DNA of 32,191 nt. It comes from an uncultured Bacteroidales bacterium. Its GTDB lineage: Bacteria; Bacteroidota; Bacteroidia; Bacteroidales; Bacteroidaceae. The DNA lies in NCBI GenBank assembly GCA_902798615.1, contig CADBXL010000030.1:1-32191 (forward strand), written 5' to 3'. The position numbers and the translations under genes are program-made. Shown here in pieces: positions 15,464-24,800 of this stretch. The notes under the pieces were generated by a model that did not search any database, had not been told where the DNA came from, and saw nothing but the letters and a program-made list of their open reading frames with translations. The first letter of the stretch is position 1; the number at the start of each line of letters is the position of its first letter.

Positions 15464-16942
15464 TTATTCTTCTTTTTTATCCTCTGGCTTCAGATTCACC
15501 TTCCACTTGAGGAAAATGCCAAGAAGGACGGCACACATAACCGCTGCTGCACAATAGCCAATCTCAGGTGCAAGTCCCAATGCAGTCTTGCTTATCACGA
15601 TGAATGAAGTGCAGACAGCAGTCATGAACAATGCAGGAATGAGAGTAACCCAGAAATATGCAGGACGGTTCTTTGCAAGATATACGGTCAATGTCCAAAG
15701 TGTGAATACTGAGAGAGCCTGATTTGCCCATCCGAAATAGCCCCACAGCACATTGAATCCGCTTGCGTTCTCCATCTGCCAAATAAGCAAGCCCATTGTG
15801 GCAAGGAAGAGAGGAATACTGATGCTCAGACGCTTTGCAATGGTCTTCTGCTCCATGTGAAGCCAGTCGGCTATGATAAGACGGGCACTACGCAGAGCTG
15901 TATCACCACTCGTAATAGGTGCAGCTACAACTCCGAGCATAGCGAGAATACCGCCAGCAACACCGAGCCAATCGTTACAAACGAGGTTCACCACAACAGG
16001 AGCACTTGTAAGATAACCATCCTTGGCAGCCGCCATAAACTCATAACCAGGAGCAGGACTTCCATAGAAGAAATATGAAGCTACTGTTGCCCAGATAAGA
16101 GCTACAATGCCCTCTGTTATCATAGAGCCGTAGAAGATAGGACGGCCAAGATGCTCATTCTTCATACAACGAGCCATCAGAGGGCTCTGTGTAGCATGGA
16201 AACCGCTTATGGCACCACAGGCAATAGTAATGAAGAGTGCAGGGAACAGATCATCCTTGAAGCTATCAGGATGAGTAAGCTTACCAAGGCTGACAACACC
16301 TGTTTCCCAAAGCTCTGGGATATCATACCATCTCACGAAGAGCACAACCATCAAGGCTGCTGCCATGAAGAGGAGCGAGAATGCGAAGATTGGATATATC
16401 TTACCGATAATCTTATCCACAGGCATCATAGTGGCTATGATATAGTATGCGAAGATAAGCACTATCCAAAGCATACCGTTGTCAAACATGCTTGTGAGGA
16501 TGTCGGCAGGACTCTTTACGAATACCGCGCCTACAAGTCCGAGAAGCAGAACTGTAAAGACAAGCATCACGTTCTTAACGCCATTGCCGAGGTATTTTCC
16601 TACGAGTTCCGGAAGTCCGGCACCGTTATTACGGATGCTGAGCATACCGCTTAGATAGTCATGGGTAGCACCTGCAAAGATACAGCCGAAGACAATCCAC
16701 AGATAGGCGGCAGGACCGAACTTGGCCCCCATGATAGCACCGAAGATAGGACCGGTGCCCGCAATGTTCAGAAACTGAATCATGAAAATCTTCCATGAAG
16801 GAAGAAGAATGTAATCCACTCCATCGTTTATACGCAACGCAGGAGTAATACGATCATCAGGTCCGAAGACCTTCTCAACAAATTTGCCGTAAAACAAATA
16901 GCCGAGTATCAATAGTACAAGGCTAATACAAAAAGTTATCAT
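15464..16942 (-). CDS. CstA-family carbon-starvation protein (probable peptide or pyruvate carrier)
   Basis: A 492-residue polytopic membrane protein with roughly 13 hydrophobic helices. Family landmarks are GYLFYGKFVEKVFG at the N-terminus, the AGTGPIFGAIMGAKFGPAAY segment (about 61-80), GATHDYLSGMLSIRNNGAGL (about 91-110) and SGFHATQSPLMARCMKNE. E. coli members of this family (CstA, BtsT) take up peptides or pyruvate; the substrate here is not determined by sequence. It is shorter than the about 700-residue E. coli proteins, lacking the long C-terminal part. Its promoter overlaps that of the divergent glycosidase gene. Confidence 0.88.
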   Translation of the reverse strand: MITFCISLVLLILGYLFYGKFVEKVFGPDDRITPALRINDGVDYILLPSWKIFMIQFLNIAGTGPIFGAIMGAKFGPAAYLWIVFGCIFAGATHDYLSGMLSIRNNGAGLPELVGKYLGNGVKNVMLVFTVLLLGLVGAVFVKSPADILTSMFDNGMLWIVLIFAYYIIATMMPVDKIIGKIYPIFAFSLLFMAAALMVVLFVRWYDIPELWETGVVSLGKLTHPDSFKDDLFPALFITIACGAISGFHATQSPLMARCMKNEHLGRPIFYGSMITEGIVALIWATVASYFFYGSPAPGYEFMAAAKDGYLTSAPVVVNLVCNDWLGVAGGILAMLGVVAAPITSGDTALRSARLIIADWLHMEQKTIAKRLSISIPLFLATMGLLIWQMENASGFNVLWGYFGWANQALSVFTLWTLTVYLAKNRPAYFWVTLIPALFMTAVCTSFIVISKTALGLAPEIGYCAAAVMCAVLLGIFLKWKVNLKPEDKKEE

Positions 16943-17001
16943 TTTACCCTAAATGTTATTGTATAATTATGCTAATTTCTGAAATATTTGCTAATTACGT
17001 G

Positions 17002-17032
17002 CAAAGTTAACAAAAACATTTGGAAAAACAAA
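17002..17032 (-). promoter_or_regulatory. Promoter for the cstA-type gene
   Basis: On the minus strand TTTG (17032-17029), 19 nt, then TAACTTTG (17009-17002): a strong Bacteroidetes consensus. The start codon is about 60 nt downstream. Confidence 0.65.
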
Positions 17033-17050
17033 CAAATAATGCTAACTTTG
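17019..17050 (+). promoter_or_regulatory. Promoter for the GHL10 glycosidase gene
   Basis: TTTG (17019-17022), 20 nt, then TAACTTTG (17043-17050). Transcription would begin around 17054-17057, 2-5 nt before the ATG at 17059, so the mRNA may be almost leaderless. This also argues against the upstream in-frame ATG at 17020, which lies inside the promoter. Confidence 0.65.
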
Positions 17051-17058
17051 CAGCCGAA

Positions 17059-18831
17059 ATGAAGAAATTAACAGTTTTTTTGGCATTTTTGGCCCTCTCT
17101 CTCGGCAATGCCAAGGCTCAGACACGATATTACAATGTGTCGCCCGTAACGATTCAATCGCCTGTTGACGTTCCTCTGCATGAGGTACGTGCTGTATGGC
17201 TTACTACGATAGGAGGTCTTGACTGGCCTCATTCATACGCTCAGTCAGGTGCAGCCATCACCCGACAGCAGAACGAACTCCGTACCACTCTCGACCGTCT
17301 TCAGAAGGCAGGCATCAACCTTGTCTTCATCCAGACCCGTGTACGTGCAACTACCATTTTCCCTTCAAACATGGAGATATGGGACGGATGCCTGTCTGGC
17401 AGACCTGGCACTACCCCTGGCTATGACGCTTTGGAATTTGCCATCAACGAATGTCACAAACGCGGTATGCAGCTCCACGCATGGGTAGTGACCATACCTG
17501 TGGGCAAATGGAACGGAGCGGGATGCAAGCACCTCCGCCAGACAGTTCCACACCTTCTGAAGAAGATTGGAGAAGAGGGATTCATGAATCCTGAACAGCC
17601 GGGGACTGCCGACTATCTTGCCCGTTTCTGTGGAGACCTGACACGTCGCTATGACCTCGACGGCGTTCATCTCGACTATATCCGCTACCCTGAGACTTGG
17701 GGACGAATTGCCAACAAAGACCAAGGACGACAGTATATAACAAACATTGTCAGAGCTATCCATTCTGCAGTAAAGAGAGAGAAGAAGTGGGTTATGCTAA
17801 GTTGTTCACCACTTGGTAAATACGCAGACCTTCCAAGGCAATGGGCTCGTGGCTGGAATGCTCGCGATATTGTATGTCAGGATGCAGCACAATGGATGCA
17901 GACAGGACTCATGGATGCTATCTTCCCGATGATGTATTTCCGTAACAATGACTTCTACCCATTCGCAATCGACTGGAAGGAAAGAAGCAACGGACGCATC
18001 GTGGCTCCAGGTCTCGGAATATACTTCATGTCACCTAAAGAAAAGAACTGGCCATTGAGCGACATATCACGCGAGCTGCACGTACTTCGCCAGTACGGAC
18101 TTGGACACGCATATTTCCGTTCAAAGTTCCTTACAGACAACACCAAGGGCATATACGACTTCGCGGCGAACACCCTATGCCCCTACCCTTCCCTTATCCC
18201 GGCACAGACATGGTACGGCTTCAGAAATCCGGAACCGCCACGCTCTATCAGCGTAAACGAGGCAAAGGACTACCGTCCAACGGCTGTCCTTTCATGGGAA
18301 CCAGGACGTGATAACTCCGACGGTCCTTACCTGACGTACAACGTGTATTCTTCCACGCATTTCCCGGTAAACACGCGTGATGCACGCAACATCACCATGG
18401 TAGGCGTTCGCAGTCTTTCCGCACTCGTGCCAAAAGGTATGTACTATGCAGTAACCGCAGTTGACCGCTACGGCAACGAATCCATGCCATGCCAGATAAA
18501 CGGCATACAGACATCTTTCAATGTTCCAGAACATAGACAAGCTCCACGTCAGGTTTCAACACCTCAAAAGCAAGTTAAACAGATAGCAAACTGTCCTTTG
18601 CTTGAACGTAGCAATACCATTGAGCTTCGAGATCTCTGTAACACTTTCGAGATATTCAGACAAGAAGGTATTATCGTTATTGAGAATCTTCAGGGCGAGG
18701 TGCTGTACTCATACCCTATCGTCCGCACAATCAATATCTCAAGACTTCCAAAGGGCGTGTATGTCGTGAAATTCATTCACAAGAAGAAGAAAAAAGGCAC
18801 ACATAGGCTTTGCTTCCTAAAGAAAGTATAA
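17059..18831 (+). CDS. Secreted GHL10/DUF187-type glycosidase with T9SS-like tail
   Basis: A 590-residue protein from the ATG at 17059. The signal peptide is MKKLTVFLAFLALSLGNAKA. Residues about 35-370 form a GHL10 (glycosyl hydrolase-like, DUF187/YngK) TIM barrel: EVRAVWLTTIGGLDWP, INLVFIQTRVRATTIFPS, LHAWVVTIPVGKW and the acidic segment LDGVHLDYIRYPETWG. An FN3-like segment follows (about 395-500, ending YYAVTAVDRYGNESMP). The last about 60 residues (NLQGEVLYSYP, ISRLPKGVYVVKF, CFLKKV) resemble a type IX secretion type-A sorting domain. The likely role is glycan or cell-wall polysaccharide cleavage; the substrate is unknown. Confidence 0.88.
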   Translation: MKKLTVFLAFLALSLGNAKAQTRYYNVSPVTIQSPVDVPLHEVRAVWLTTIGGLDWPHSYAQSGAAITRQQNELRTTLDRLQKAGINLVFIQTRVRATTIFPSNMEIWDGCLSGRPGTTPGYDALEFAINECHKRGMQLHAWVVTIPVGKWNGAGCKHLRQTVPHLLKKIGEEGFMNPEQPGTADYLARFCGDLTRRYDLDGVHLDYIRYPETWGRIANKDQGRQYITNIVRAIHSAVKREKKWVMLSCSPLGKYADLPRQWARGWNARDIVCQDAAQWMQTGLMDAIFPMMYFRNNDFYPFAIDWKERSNGRIVAPGLGIYFMSPKEKNWPLSDISRELHVLRQYGLGHAYFRSKFLTDNTKGIYDFAANTLCPYPSLIPAQTWYGFRNPEPPRSISVNEAKDYRPTAVLSWEPGRDNSDGPYLTYNVYSSTHFPVNTRDARNITMVGVRSLSALVPKGMYYAVTAVDRYGNESMPCQINGIQTSFNVPEHRQAPRQVSTPQKQVKQIANCPLLERSNTIELRDLCNTFEIFRQEGIIVIENLQGEVLYSYPIVRTINISRLPKGVYVVKFIHKKKKKGTHRLCFLKKV

Positions 18832-18858
18832 AGACGACAATATTTTTCAAAACACGAA

Positions 18859-18907
18859 GACGCAAAGACACAGAAACCTGACAACTCTGTATCTTTGCGC
18901 CTTTTTT
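18859..18907 (+). terminator. Intrinsic terminator of the GHL10 gene
   Basis: GACGCAAAGACACAGA (18859-18874) pairs with 18886-18901 with few mismatches and is followed by six T residues (18902-18907). The same CGCAAAGACACAGAG word recurs in the hairpin at 21117-21172. Confidence 0.75.
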
Positions 18908-18970
18908 GCATTTATATAACGCCCGATAAAAATGCTACAATATAATTGTAGCCAAATTGTAACCACAATC

Positions 18971-19003
18971 TTTCGTCAGTTTACGGATGTTTATGTACTT
19001 TTG
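18971..19003 (+). promoter_or_regulatory. Probable promoter for the Na/Pi cotransporter fusion gene
   Basis: TACTTTTG (18996-19003) is a good -7 box 32 nt before the ATG. The upstream box is TTTC (18971-18974), one base off TTTG, with a 21-nt spacer. I saw no clear pho-box-like direct repeat, but did not search exhaustively. Confidence 0.5.
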
Positions 19004-19035
19004 CAATAGAAATCACAAACGTATAAGAAACAATT

Positions 19036-21003
19036 ATGATTGAATTGACATTAAGACTCTTAGGCTCGCTGGCACTACTTATCTACGGAATGAAGACAAT
19101 GAGCGACTCGCTACAAAAAATGGCAGGACCGAGTCTGAGACATATATTAGGACGAATGACAGACAACCGTCTGAGCGGAATACTCACAGGAACTATGGTG
19201 ACTTGTGCCGTACAGTCATCATCGGCAACAACAGTTATGACTGTTTCATTCGTGAGTGCAGGACTCCTATCGCTTTCACAAGCCATATCCGTTATTATGG
19301 GTGCGAATATCGGCACAACACTAACGGCATGGATAATGTCATTGGGCTACAATGTGGATTTGACAATAGTAGTGTTTTCTGCATTCCTCACTGGTATGTT
19401 GCTCATCTATAAAAAGCGTCATCGTGTGGCAGGAGAATTCATCTTCGGACTTGCATTCCTCTTCTGGTCGCTGATTATGCTAAGCAGCGTTGGCAAGGAT
19501 ATGGAACTGGAACACAATGCCAAAGTGGTTTCATTCTTTGCCTCGTTCGATACAGACAACTATCTCACTATCCTTGCATTTCTCGGTGCTGGAACCGTGC
19601 TTACATGCGTAGTACAATCGTCTGCAGCAGTAATGGCAATCACTATCCTACTCTGTTCCACTGGCGTGTTACCTATCTACATGGGTATCGCTCTGGTTAT
19701 GGGCGAGAACATCGGCACAACAGCAACAGCTAATCTCGCTGCATTAGGAGCAGGCATAGAAGCCCGACGCGCTGCACTTGCACATCTGTTATTCAATGTA
19801 TTCGGTGTAATATGGGTACTTATTGTTTTCTACCCATTTGTAGATTTAGTGTGCTCCATAGTAAACTACACCCCTTCTATAGAGGGACAAACTGCAAAGT
19901 TGCCCGTTGTGCTAGCTATGTTCCACACCTGTTTCAACGTACTCAACACCACATTGCTCATTGGCTTTATCCCACAAATGGAACGTCTGGTATGCCGATT
20001 GCTTCCAGAAAGCAAGGAAAATGCCAAGAAATCAGTTGTAGGACTACACTTCATAAACAATGGCGTGATGCAGACCCCTGAAATCGCTGTTCTTCAGGCA
20101 CAAGAAGAGGTAATACATTTCGCAGAACGAATGCAGCGTATGTTCGGACTGACGCGAGTTCTCATCGACGAGAAAAATCGCAAGGAACTGAAAATGCAAT
20201 ATGAGCGCATAGAGAAATACGAAAGCATTGCCGACAATATGGAAATCGAGATTGCCGAATATTTAGAGCACGTGAGCAAGGAGCACTTGTCAGATGATAC
20301 AAAAAACAAGATCCGCATCATGCGCCGACAAATCGGTGAATTGGAATCAGTCGGCGACGCCTGTTTCAAAACGGCACTTACTATACAACGCTTACGCAAA
20401 AGTCATGAAGACTTCACTCCTCAACAATATACCCGTCTGCATGAAATGCTACGACTTGTCAACGAGGCTTTAACGCAGATGATGGTAGTGGTAAGCGGTC
20501 GTCGCAACGACCTAACCCTCGACCACTCGCTCGAAATAGAACGCGACATCAACGCCCTACGCGATGAACTACGCGCTGATATAATACGCGATGTAAACGC
20601 CCATCAGTATTCCTATGCCGTCGGAACATTCTTCGGCGATGTCATTGCCAACTGCGAGAAACTAGGCGACTACGTGATGAACATCGTTGAGGCACGACTG
20701 GGCAAACGTCTTATAAGCTATCGAGGACTGCAAATGAACCTTGACTGCAAGACCGTAACTATAGACTCCATACCAATCAGTCTCACACGCACCGAATTTG
20801 ACTTGTTAAGCCTATTGCTATCCAATAGAGGACAGGTACTCTCACGTCAGCAACTCATGGATACTATATGGGCGGGCGTAATCGTTACAGACCGCACCGT
20901 AAATGTAAATATCACTCGCCTACGCAAGAAACTTGGAAAATATGCACATAACATCGTCAGCCGTCAAGGCTTCGGATATGTATTCGAACAAAATGAAGAT
21001 TGA
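19036..21003 (+). CDS. Na/Pi cotransporter-PhoU protein fused to an OmpR/PhoB-type winged-helix DNA-binding domain
   Basis: A single uninterrupted 655-residue frame. Residues 1-320 form the Na/Pi cotransporter (NptA/YjbB-like) membrane domain with its inverted-repeat QSS motifs: AVQSSSATTVMTVSF (58-72) and VVQSSAAVMAITI (192-204), plus GANIGTT (89-95) and GENIGTT (223-229). Residues about 350-555 are PhoU-like helices. Residues about 563-652 are a complete Trans_reg_C winged helix: ISLTRTEFDLLSLLLSNRGQ, VLSRQQLMDTIW, the recognition helix TDRTVNVNITRLRKKLG (618-634) and the wing VSRQGFGYVFE. Usual family members end after PhoU. There is no receiver domain. It could sense phosphate flux at the membrane and regulate genes directly. 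An internal start (for example Met567) could release the DNA-binding part alone. Confidence 0.9.
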   Translation: MIELTLRLLGSLALLIYGMKTMSDSLQKMAGPSLRHILGRMTDNRLSGILTGTMVTCAVQSSSATTVMTVSFVSAGLLSLSQAISVIMGANIGTTLTAWIMSLGYNVDLTIVVFSAFLTGMLLIYKKRHRVAGEFIFGLAFLFWSLIMLSSVGKDMELEHNAKVVSFFASFDTDNYLTILAFLGAGTVLTCVVQSSAAVMAITILLCSTGVLPIYMGIALVMGENIGTTATANLAALGAGIEARRAALAHLLFNVFGVIWVLIVFYPFVDLVCSIVNYTPSIEGQTAKLPVVLAMFHTCFNVLNTTLLIGFIPQMERLVCRLLPESKENAKKSVVGLHFINNGVMQTPEIAVLQAQEEVIHFAERMQRMFGLTRVLIDEKNRKELKMQYERIEKYESIADNMEIEIAEYLEHVSKEHLSDDTKNKIRIMRRQIGELESVGDACFKTALTIQRLRKSHEDFTPQQYTRLHEMLRLVNEALTQMMVVVSGRRNDLTLDHSLEIERDINALRDELRADIIRDVNAHQYSYAVGTFFGDVIANCEKLGDYVMNIVEARLGKRLISYRGLQMNLDCKTVTIDSIPISLTRTEFDLLSLLLSNRGQVLSRQQLMDTIWAGVIVTDRTVNVNITRLRKKLGKYAHNIVSRQGFGYVFEQNED

Positions 21004-21071
21004 ATCTTTGCATTCTTCATCTTATAATACATTTTGAAAATTATTGATGTCCGGTAAAAACATAAAGTATG

Positions 21072-21107
21072 TCCGAAATGCTTGAAACACAGCATTTCGG
21101 ATATTTT
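21072..21107 (+). terminator. Intrinsic terminator of the Na/Pi fusion gene
   Basis: TCCGAAATGC (21072-21081) pairs perfectly with GCATTTCGGA (21092-21101), followed by TATTTT. Confidence 0.65.
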
Positions 21108-21116
21108 AAAACACAA

Positions 21117-21172
21117 AAACGCAAAGACACAGAGAAAAATGAAGACTCTGCATCTTTGCGTCTTTGCGTTTT
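21117..21172. terminator. Hairpin with CGCAAAGACACAGAG arms, likely terminator of the sod gene
   Basis: CGCAAAGACACAGAG near 21120 pairs with CTCTGCATCTTTGCG near 21151-21165. On the minus strand it is followed by a T-rich stretch. It is related to the terminator at 18859-18907, so it is a dispersed terminator-like repeat. Confidence 0.55.
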
Positions 21173-21192
21173 ATCTATATCAGGATAATCTT

Positions 21193-21780
21193 TTACTTGG
21201 AATAACGTTTTTCAATTACGTTCCAATCTATGATTTGCCAAAGGGCAGCAAGATGGTCAGGACGGCGATTCTGATAGTCCAGATAATAAGCATGCTCCCA
21301 TACGTCAAATGTGAGCAATGGCTTTAATCCCTTTTGAATCGGATTGGCAGCATTTGTCTCCTGCGTGATAATCAATTTGCCATCCTTATCAGCAGACAGC
21401 CATACCCATCCAGAACCAAACAGCGTAGTACCTTTCTTCTGGAACTCATCCTTGAAAGCCTCGAACGTACCAAAATCACGATTTATTGCCTCTGCCAATT
21501 TCCCGACAGGACGGTTGTCTGCCTTGGGTGCAGCGAACTGCCCGAAGTACAGATTATGGTTCAGTATCTGTCCCGCATTATTCTGTATTCCACCTGTAGA
21601 CTTACATACAATCTCCTCAAGTGGTAGTCCTGCCAACGGACTCTCCTCCAACAGACCATTCAGGTTATTAACATATCCAGCAAGATGCTTTCCATAATGA
21701 AACTCCAATGTCTGCTTACTAATCACCGGCTCCAAAGCTTCTGGGGCATACGGTAATGCCATTAATTCAAATTTCTTCAT
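21193..21780 (-). CDS. Superoxide dismutase, Fe/Mn family
   Basis: A 195-residue protein of standard SodB length. It converts superoxide to oxygen and hydrogen peroxide in the cytosol. Metal ligands are visible as His29 (LEFHYGKHLAGYVNNLN), His74 (NNAGQILNHNLYF) and the Asp/His pair in TFDVWEHAYYLDYQNRRPDH near 160-180. The Fe/Mn (possibly cambialistic) type cannot be fixed by eye. It lies 75 nt downstream of the large sensor kinase gene on the same strand, with only a poor promoter-like match between them, so some co-transcription is possible. Confidence 0.95.
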   Translation of the reverse strand: MKKFELMALPYAPEALEPVISKQTLEFHYGKHLAGYVNNLNGLLEESPLAGLPLEEIVCKSTGGIQNNAGQILNHNLYFGQFAAPKADNRPVGKLAEAINRDFGTFEAFKDEFQKKGTTLFGSGWVWLSADKDGKLIITQETNAANPIQKGLKPLLTFDVWEHAYYLDYQNRRPDHLAALWQIIDWNVIEKRYSK

Positions 21781-21855
21781 AACTAATTTAGATTTTTAGT
21801 TTATTTGGGTTCAAAATATAGTACATATTGAGCAAAACACAAAAAAATCGTGTTT

Positions 21856-24800
21856 TTATTTTGCCAATAGGGTTAGGAGGAAGCGAACATATCCCTTTTC
21901 TGTCACTTCTGCCCTAATACCGATGGCAAAAGCATTTGTCGCAGTGCCATTTTCACGGAGAATCTGTCGGATTATGAGATAGTCAACATCCGTTGTGGCA
22001 AGCGAGAATAAAGCCTCTGCATCCGCCTTATTCATCCTCGCATTAGGACAATCGATAGCAAGTGTGATATACTTCCTTCCCATATTGGTACCACCTCCAT
22101 TAAGAAGCACCTCCGCAGATGGAGTCTCACGGTTATTCTTACGTTTTAGCAATAACACGAGATAGTCCATCAGTTGCCTATTTGCAATAATATCAACGCT
22201 CTTGACATCATCGGCAAAGTCAAGTTTAAGTTCTGTGACCTTAAACGGCTGCATAGGATATGTTATCTCTGATGCGTTGCGTGTACACTGACTGCAAAGC
22301 ATGGAATACAGATTACGGTAATAGCCTACGGTCTCAGAGAGTTCCTTTACACCCTGCTCATCAAATTCCTCGCTCGCCATGACCTTGTTATTGTCCTGAG
22401 CTATACGCGACGGGAAATACATAGTCTCGTGCTTCAAAGCACTCAAAGTGTTGTCTATGACGTTGTTTGAGACATACAGGCGGTCACGCTCACGCTTCAT
22501 CCTTACAATTTCTTCTTCCTTCTCACGGCATACTCGCACAATGCTTTTGCGATTATGGAGCACGTCACGAACATAGAACCACCAGAATACAGCAACAAGG
22601 ACAAGGAAAAGCAGGATAAGCACACCGACAGCAATGTTGTTTGTATTCTCCGTACGCTCCATCGTCGCACAATAAGTGCTTAGGGTTGAGTCCTGTGAAC
22701 ATTCCTTATATAATTTCGTATAAGCCTTGTTATTAGCAGCATAGAGTTCCCAGTCATTAAGTGCAAGGGCAGAGACAGCAACCTCATTGCGTACATAGAT
22801 GATGATTTCATAGTCGGCGGGCACTTTTCTACTCCACCAACGCAGTTCTGCACCGTTATATGCTATTGTCAGCGTGTCATCCTTATTGACATTGGCAAGT
22901 GAGCGATATTCTGCATTGATGAATCTGAAACAGGAATCAGCATAGCTGATAGCTTCTGCATAACGGCCTTCCACATTGGCATTATAAACAGAGTCGGGCC
23001 ATGTATTCTCCGCCGCATTTGCCTTATTATCAGCAAAGCCAAATGCAGGGATTATAGCAAGGAGCACGGCCAATGTAGCACGTACAGCCATAGGCAGACG
23101 GAAGAAAATACGTGTTCCCTTGCCTTTCTCACTTTCAGCCTTTATCTCACAATGTGAGAACAACTCACTAGTCTTACGATAACGGTCCATGATTCCACGA
23201 CAGTTCATGAGTCCGAAACCATGACTCTTCTGTTCGGTGAGGTTCTCTTTCTGGTCAACGATAGTTCCGTAGTCAAAGAGATGGTCTGCCTGCTCCTGAG
23301 TCATACCCTTGCCAGAGTCGGCAATCGATACTTCCGCATAGCCATCATAAACGTCACACTTAGTGGCAGAAACAACGACCTCACCACCCTCAGGAGTGAA
23401 CTTGCGGGCATTATCAACAATGGTGTTTATCAGGAAAAGAGTAAGCACCTTATCAGCTTTTACGCTTATATCTGTATCTTTAACTGAGAGTTGTATTCCC
23501 TTGTTACTGAACGATTTCACCGTCATCTTAATAATATGAAACAACGACTGCAGAGGGAATGTCTCAATATGGAGAGAGACCTGTCCCTTACGCAATTGCA
23601 CCCAAGATGTAAGACGGGCATTGTTCTCAAGTATAGACTTGCAGATATCCGACACATATTCGAGATTTCCATTCCCAGCCTTTTCCACCGTATCAACACT
23701 GTGAAGCATACGGTCGATTAGCGGCATGATGTTCTCAGCATACGAAACCTTTGCATGTTGCTCAACGTTGATTCGCATGGCATCCTCCGTCTGAAGACAC
23801 AACGCCTGAAGATTCTCTTCAAGTTCCTCAAGTCGCTCATTATGCTTGTATCTGTCCTTGTTCTTCCTATGATAATGGATAAGCACAGCCACTACCACAA
23901 CGAGTATGGCAAGCACGACGACAATGGAAGCAATAAGCCATTGTGTGCGTGAGACAAGAGCAGACAGAGCATCCGCACGAGCCTCAAGCTGTCGATCCTG
24001 ACGTGTGGAGTCCTGCATATCAAGGTACTGATTACGATAGTAGTCGCTTGCCTGTTTGTCACCAAGTGCAGAATAAGCCATTGACATCTTTTCACTTATT
24101 GATGCCACGAGATCAGGAGCCTGAAGGATCAGGGAATCCTCAATAGCATTAAGAAGGCATGAAAGCTCAGCCTCATGATCTTTTATATTATGATAGCATG
24201 ACGATAAAGTACGCCATCCTCCGGCAATCTGGTATATGTCTCCATATCTCACGAAACATTGCAATGAACGTTCTGCGAGATTGCCTGAGAGCATTGAGTC
24301 CGGCACACCATCGTCGTTGAGATAGCGTATACACGGATCATCATCACGATGATAGGCAGCGAGTTCCTCTGGGTTGGCAAGGTGCTCGGAAAGAGACTGC
24401 AACGAGTTTGCCTCCCAAAACAGATAACCATTGTGACGAGCAAGCATATAGCACTGCATCAGACAATCAAATTCCTTATGTGCAATTTCTGCAGCACTCC
24501 CCTCACGCAATATTCCACCTGCTCCTATATTATACAGATAGGCAAGGTATTGTGCAGTATCATTATTGAGTTGGATATCCTTGTCCTTGGCTATACTCAG
24601 CAATGCTTCAGATGACTCTATAGGAAGATTCACATAGTAGAGATATGTGGAAAGCACGATACCATACTCACTTCTTGCATAGGTATATTGCTTGCGTTTT
24701 CTCTGGGATTCATCCTCAATATCAGAGTGTATGTTAGCCATGTATCTGTCAGCCTCATTCTTATGAACATAGAAATCCTTGTTCTGTGAACGGCGCTGAC

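Noticed and set aside
17020-17058. Upstream ATG extending the glycosidase by 13 residues
   Set aside because: The extension would lie inside the predicted promoter and would bury the signal peptide that starts at 17059.
19036-21003. Two separate genes joined by an assembly or frameshift error
   Set aside because: The frame runs through the junction without a stop, the linker (about 555-565) is ordinary sequence, and no second promoter or start context precedes the winged-helix part. An internal start cannot be excluded.
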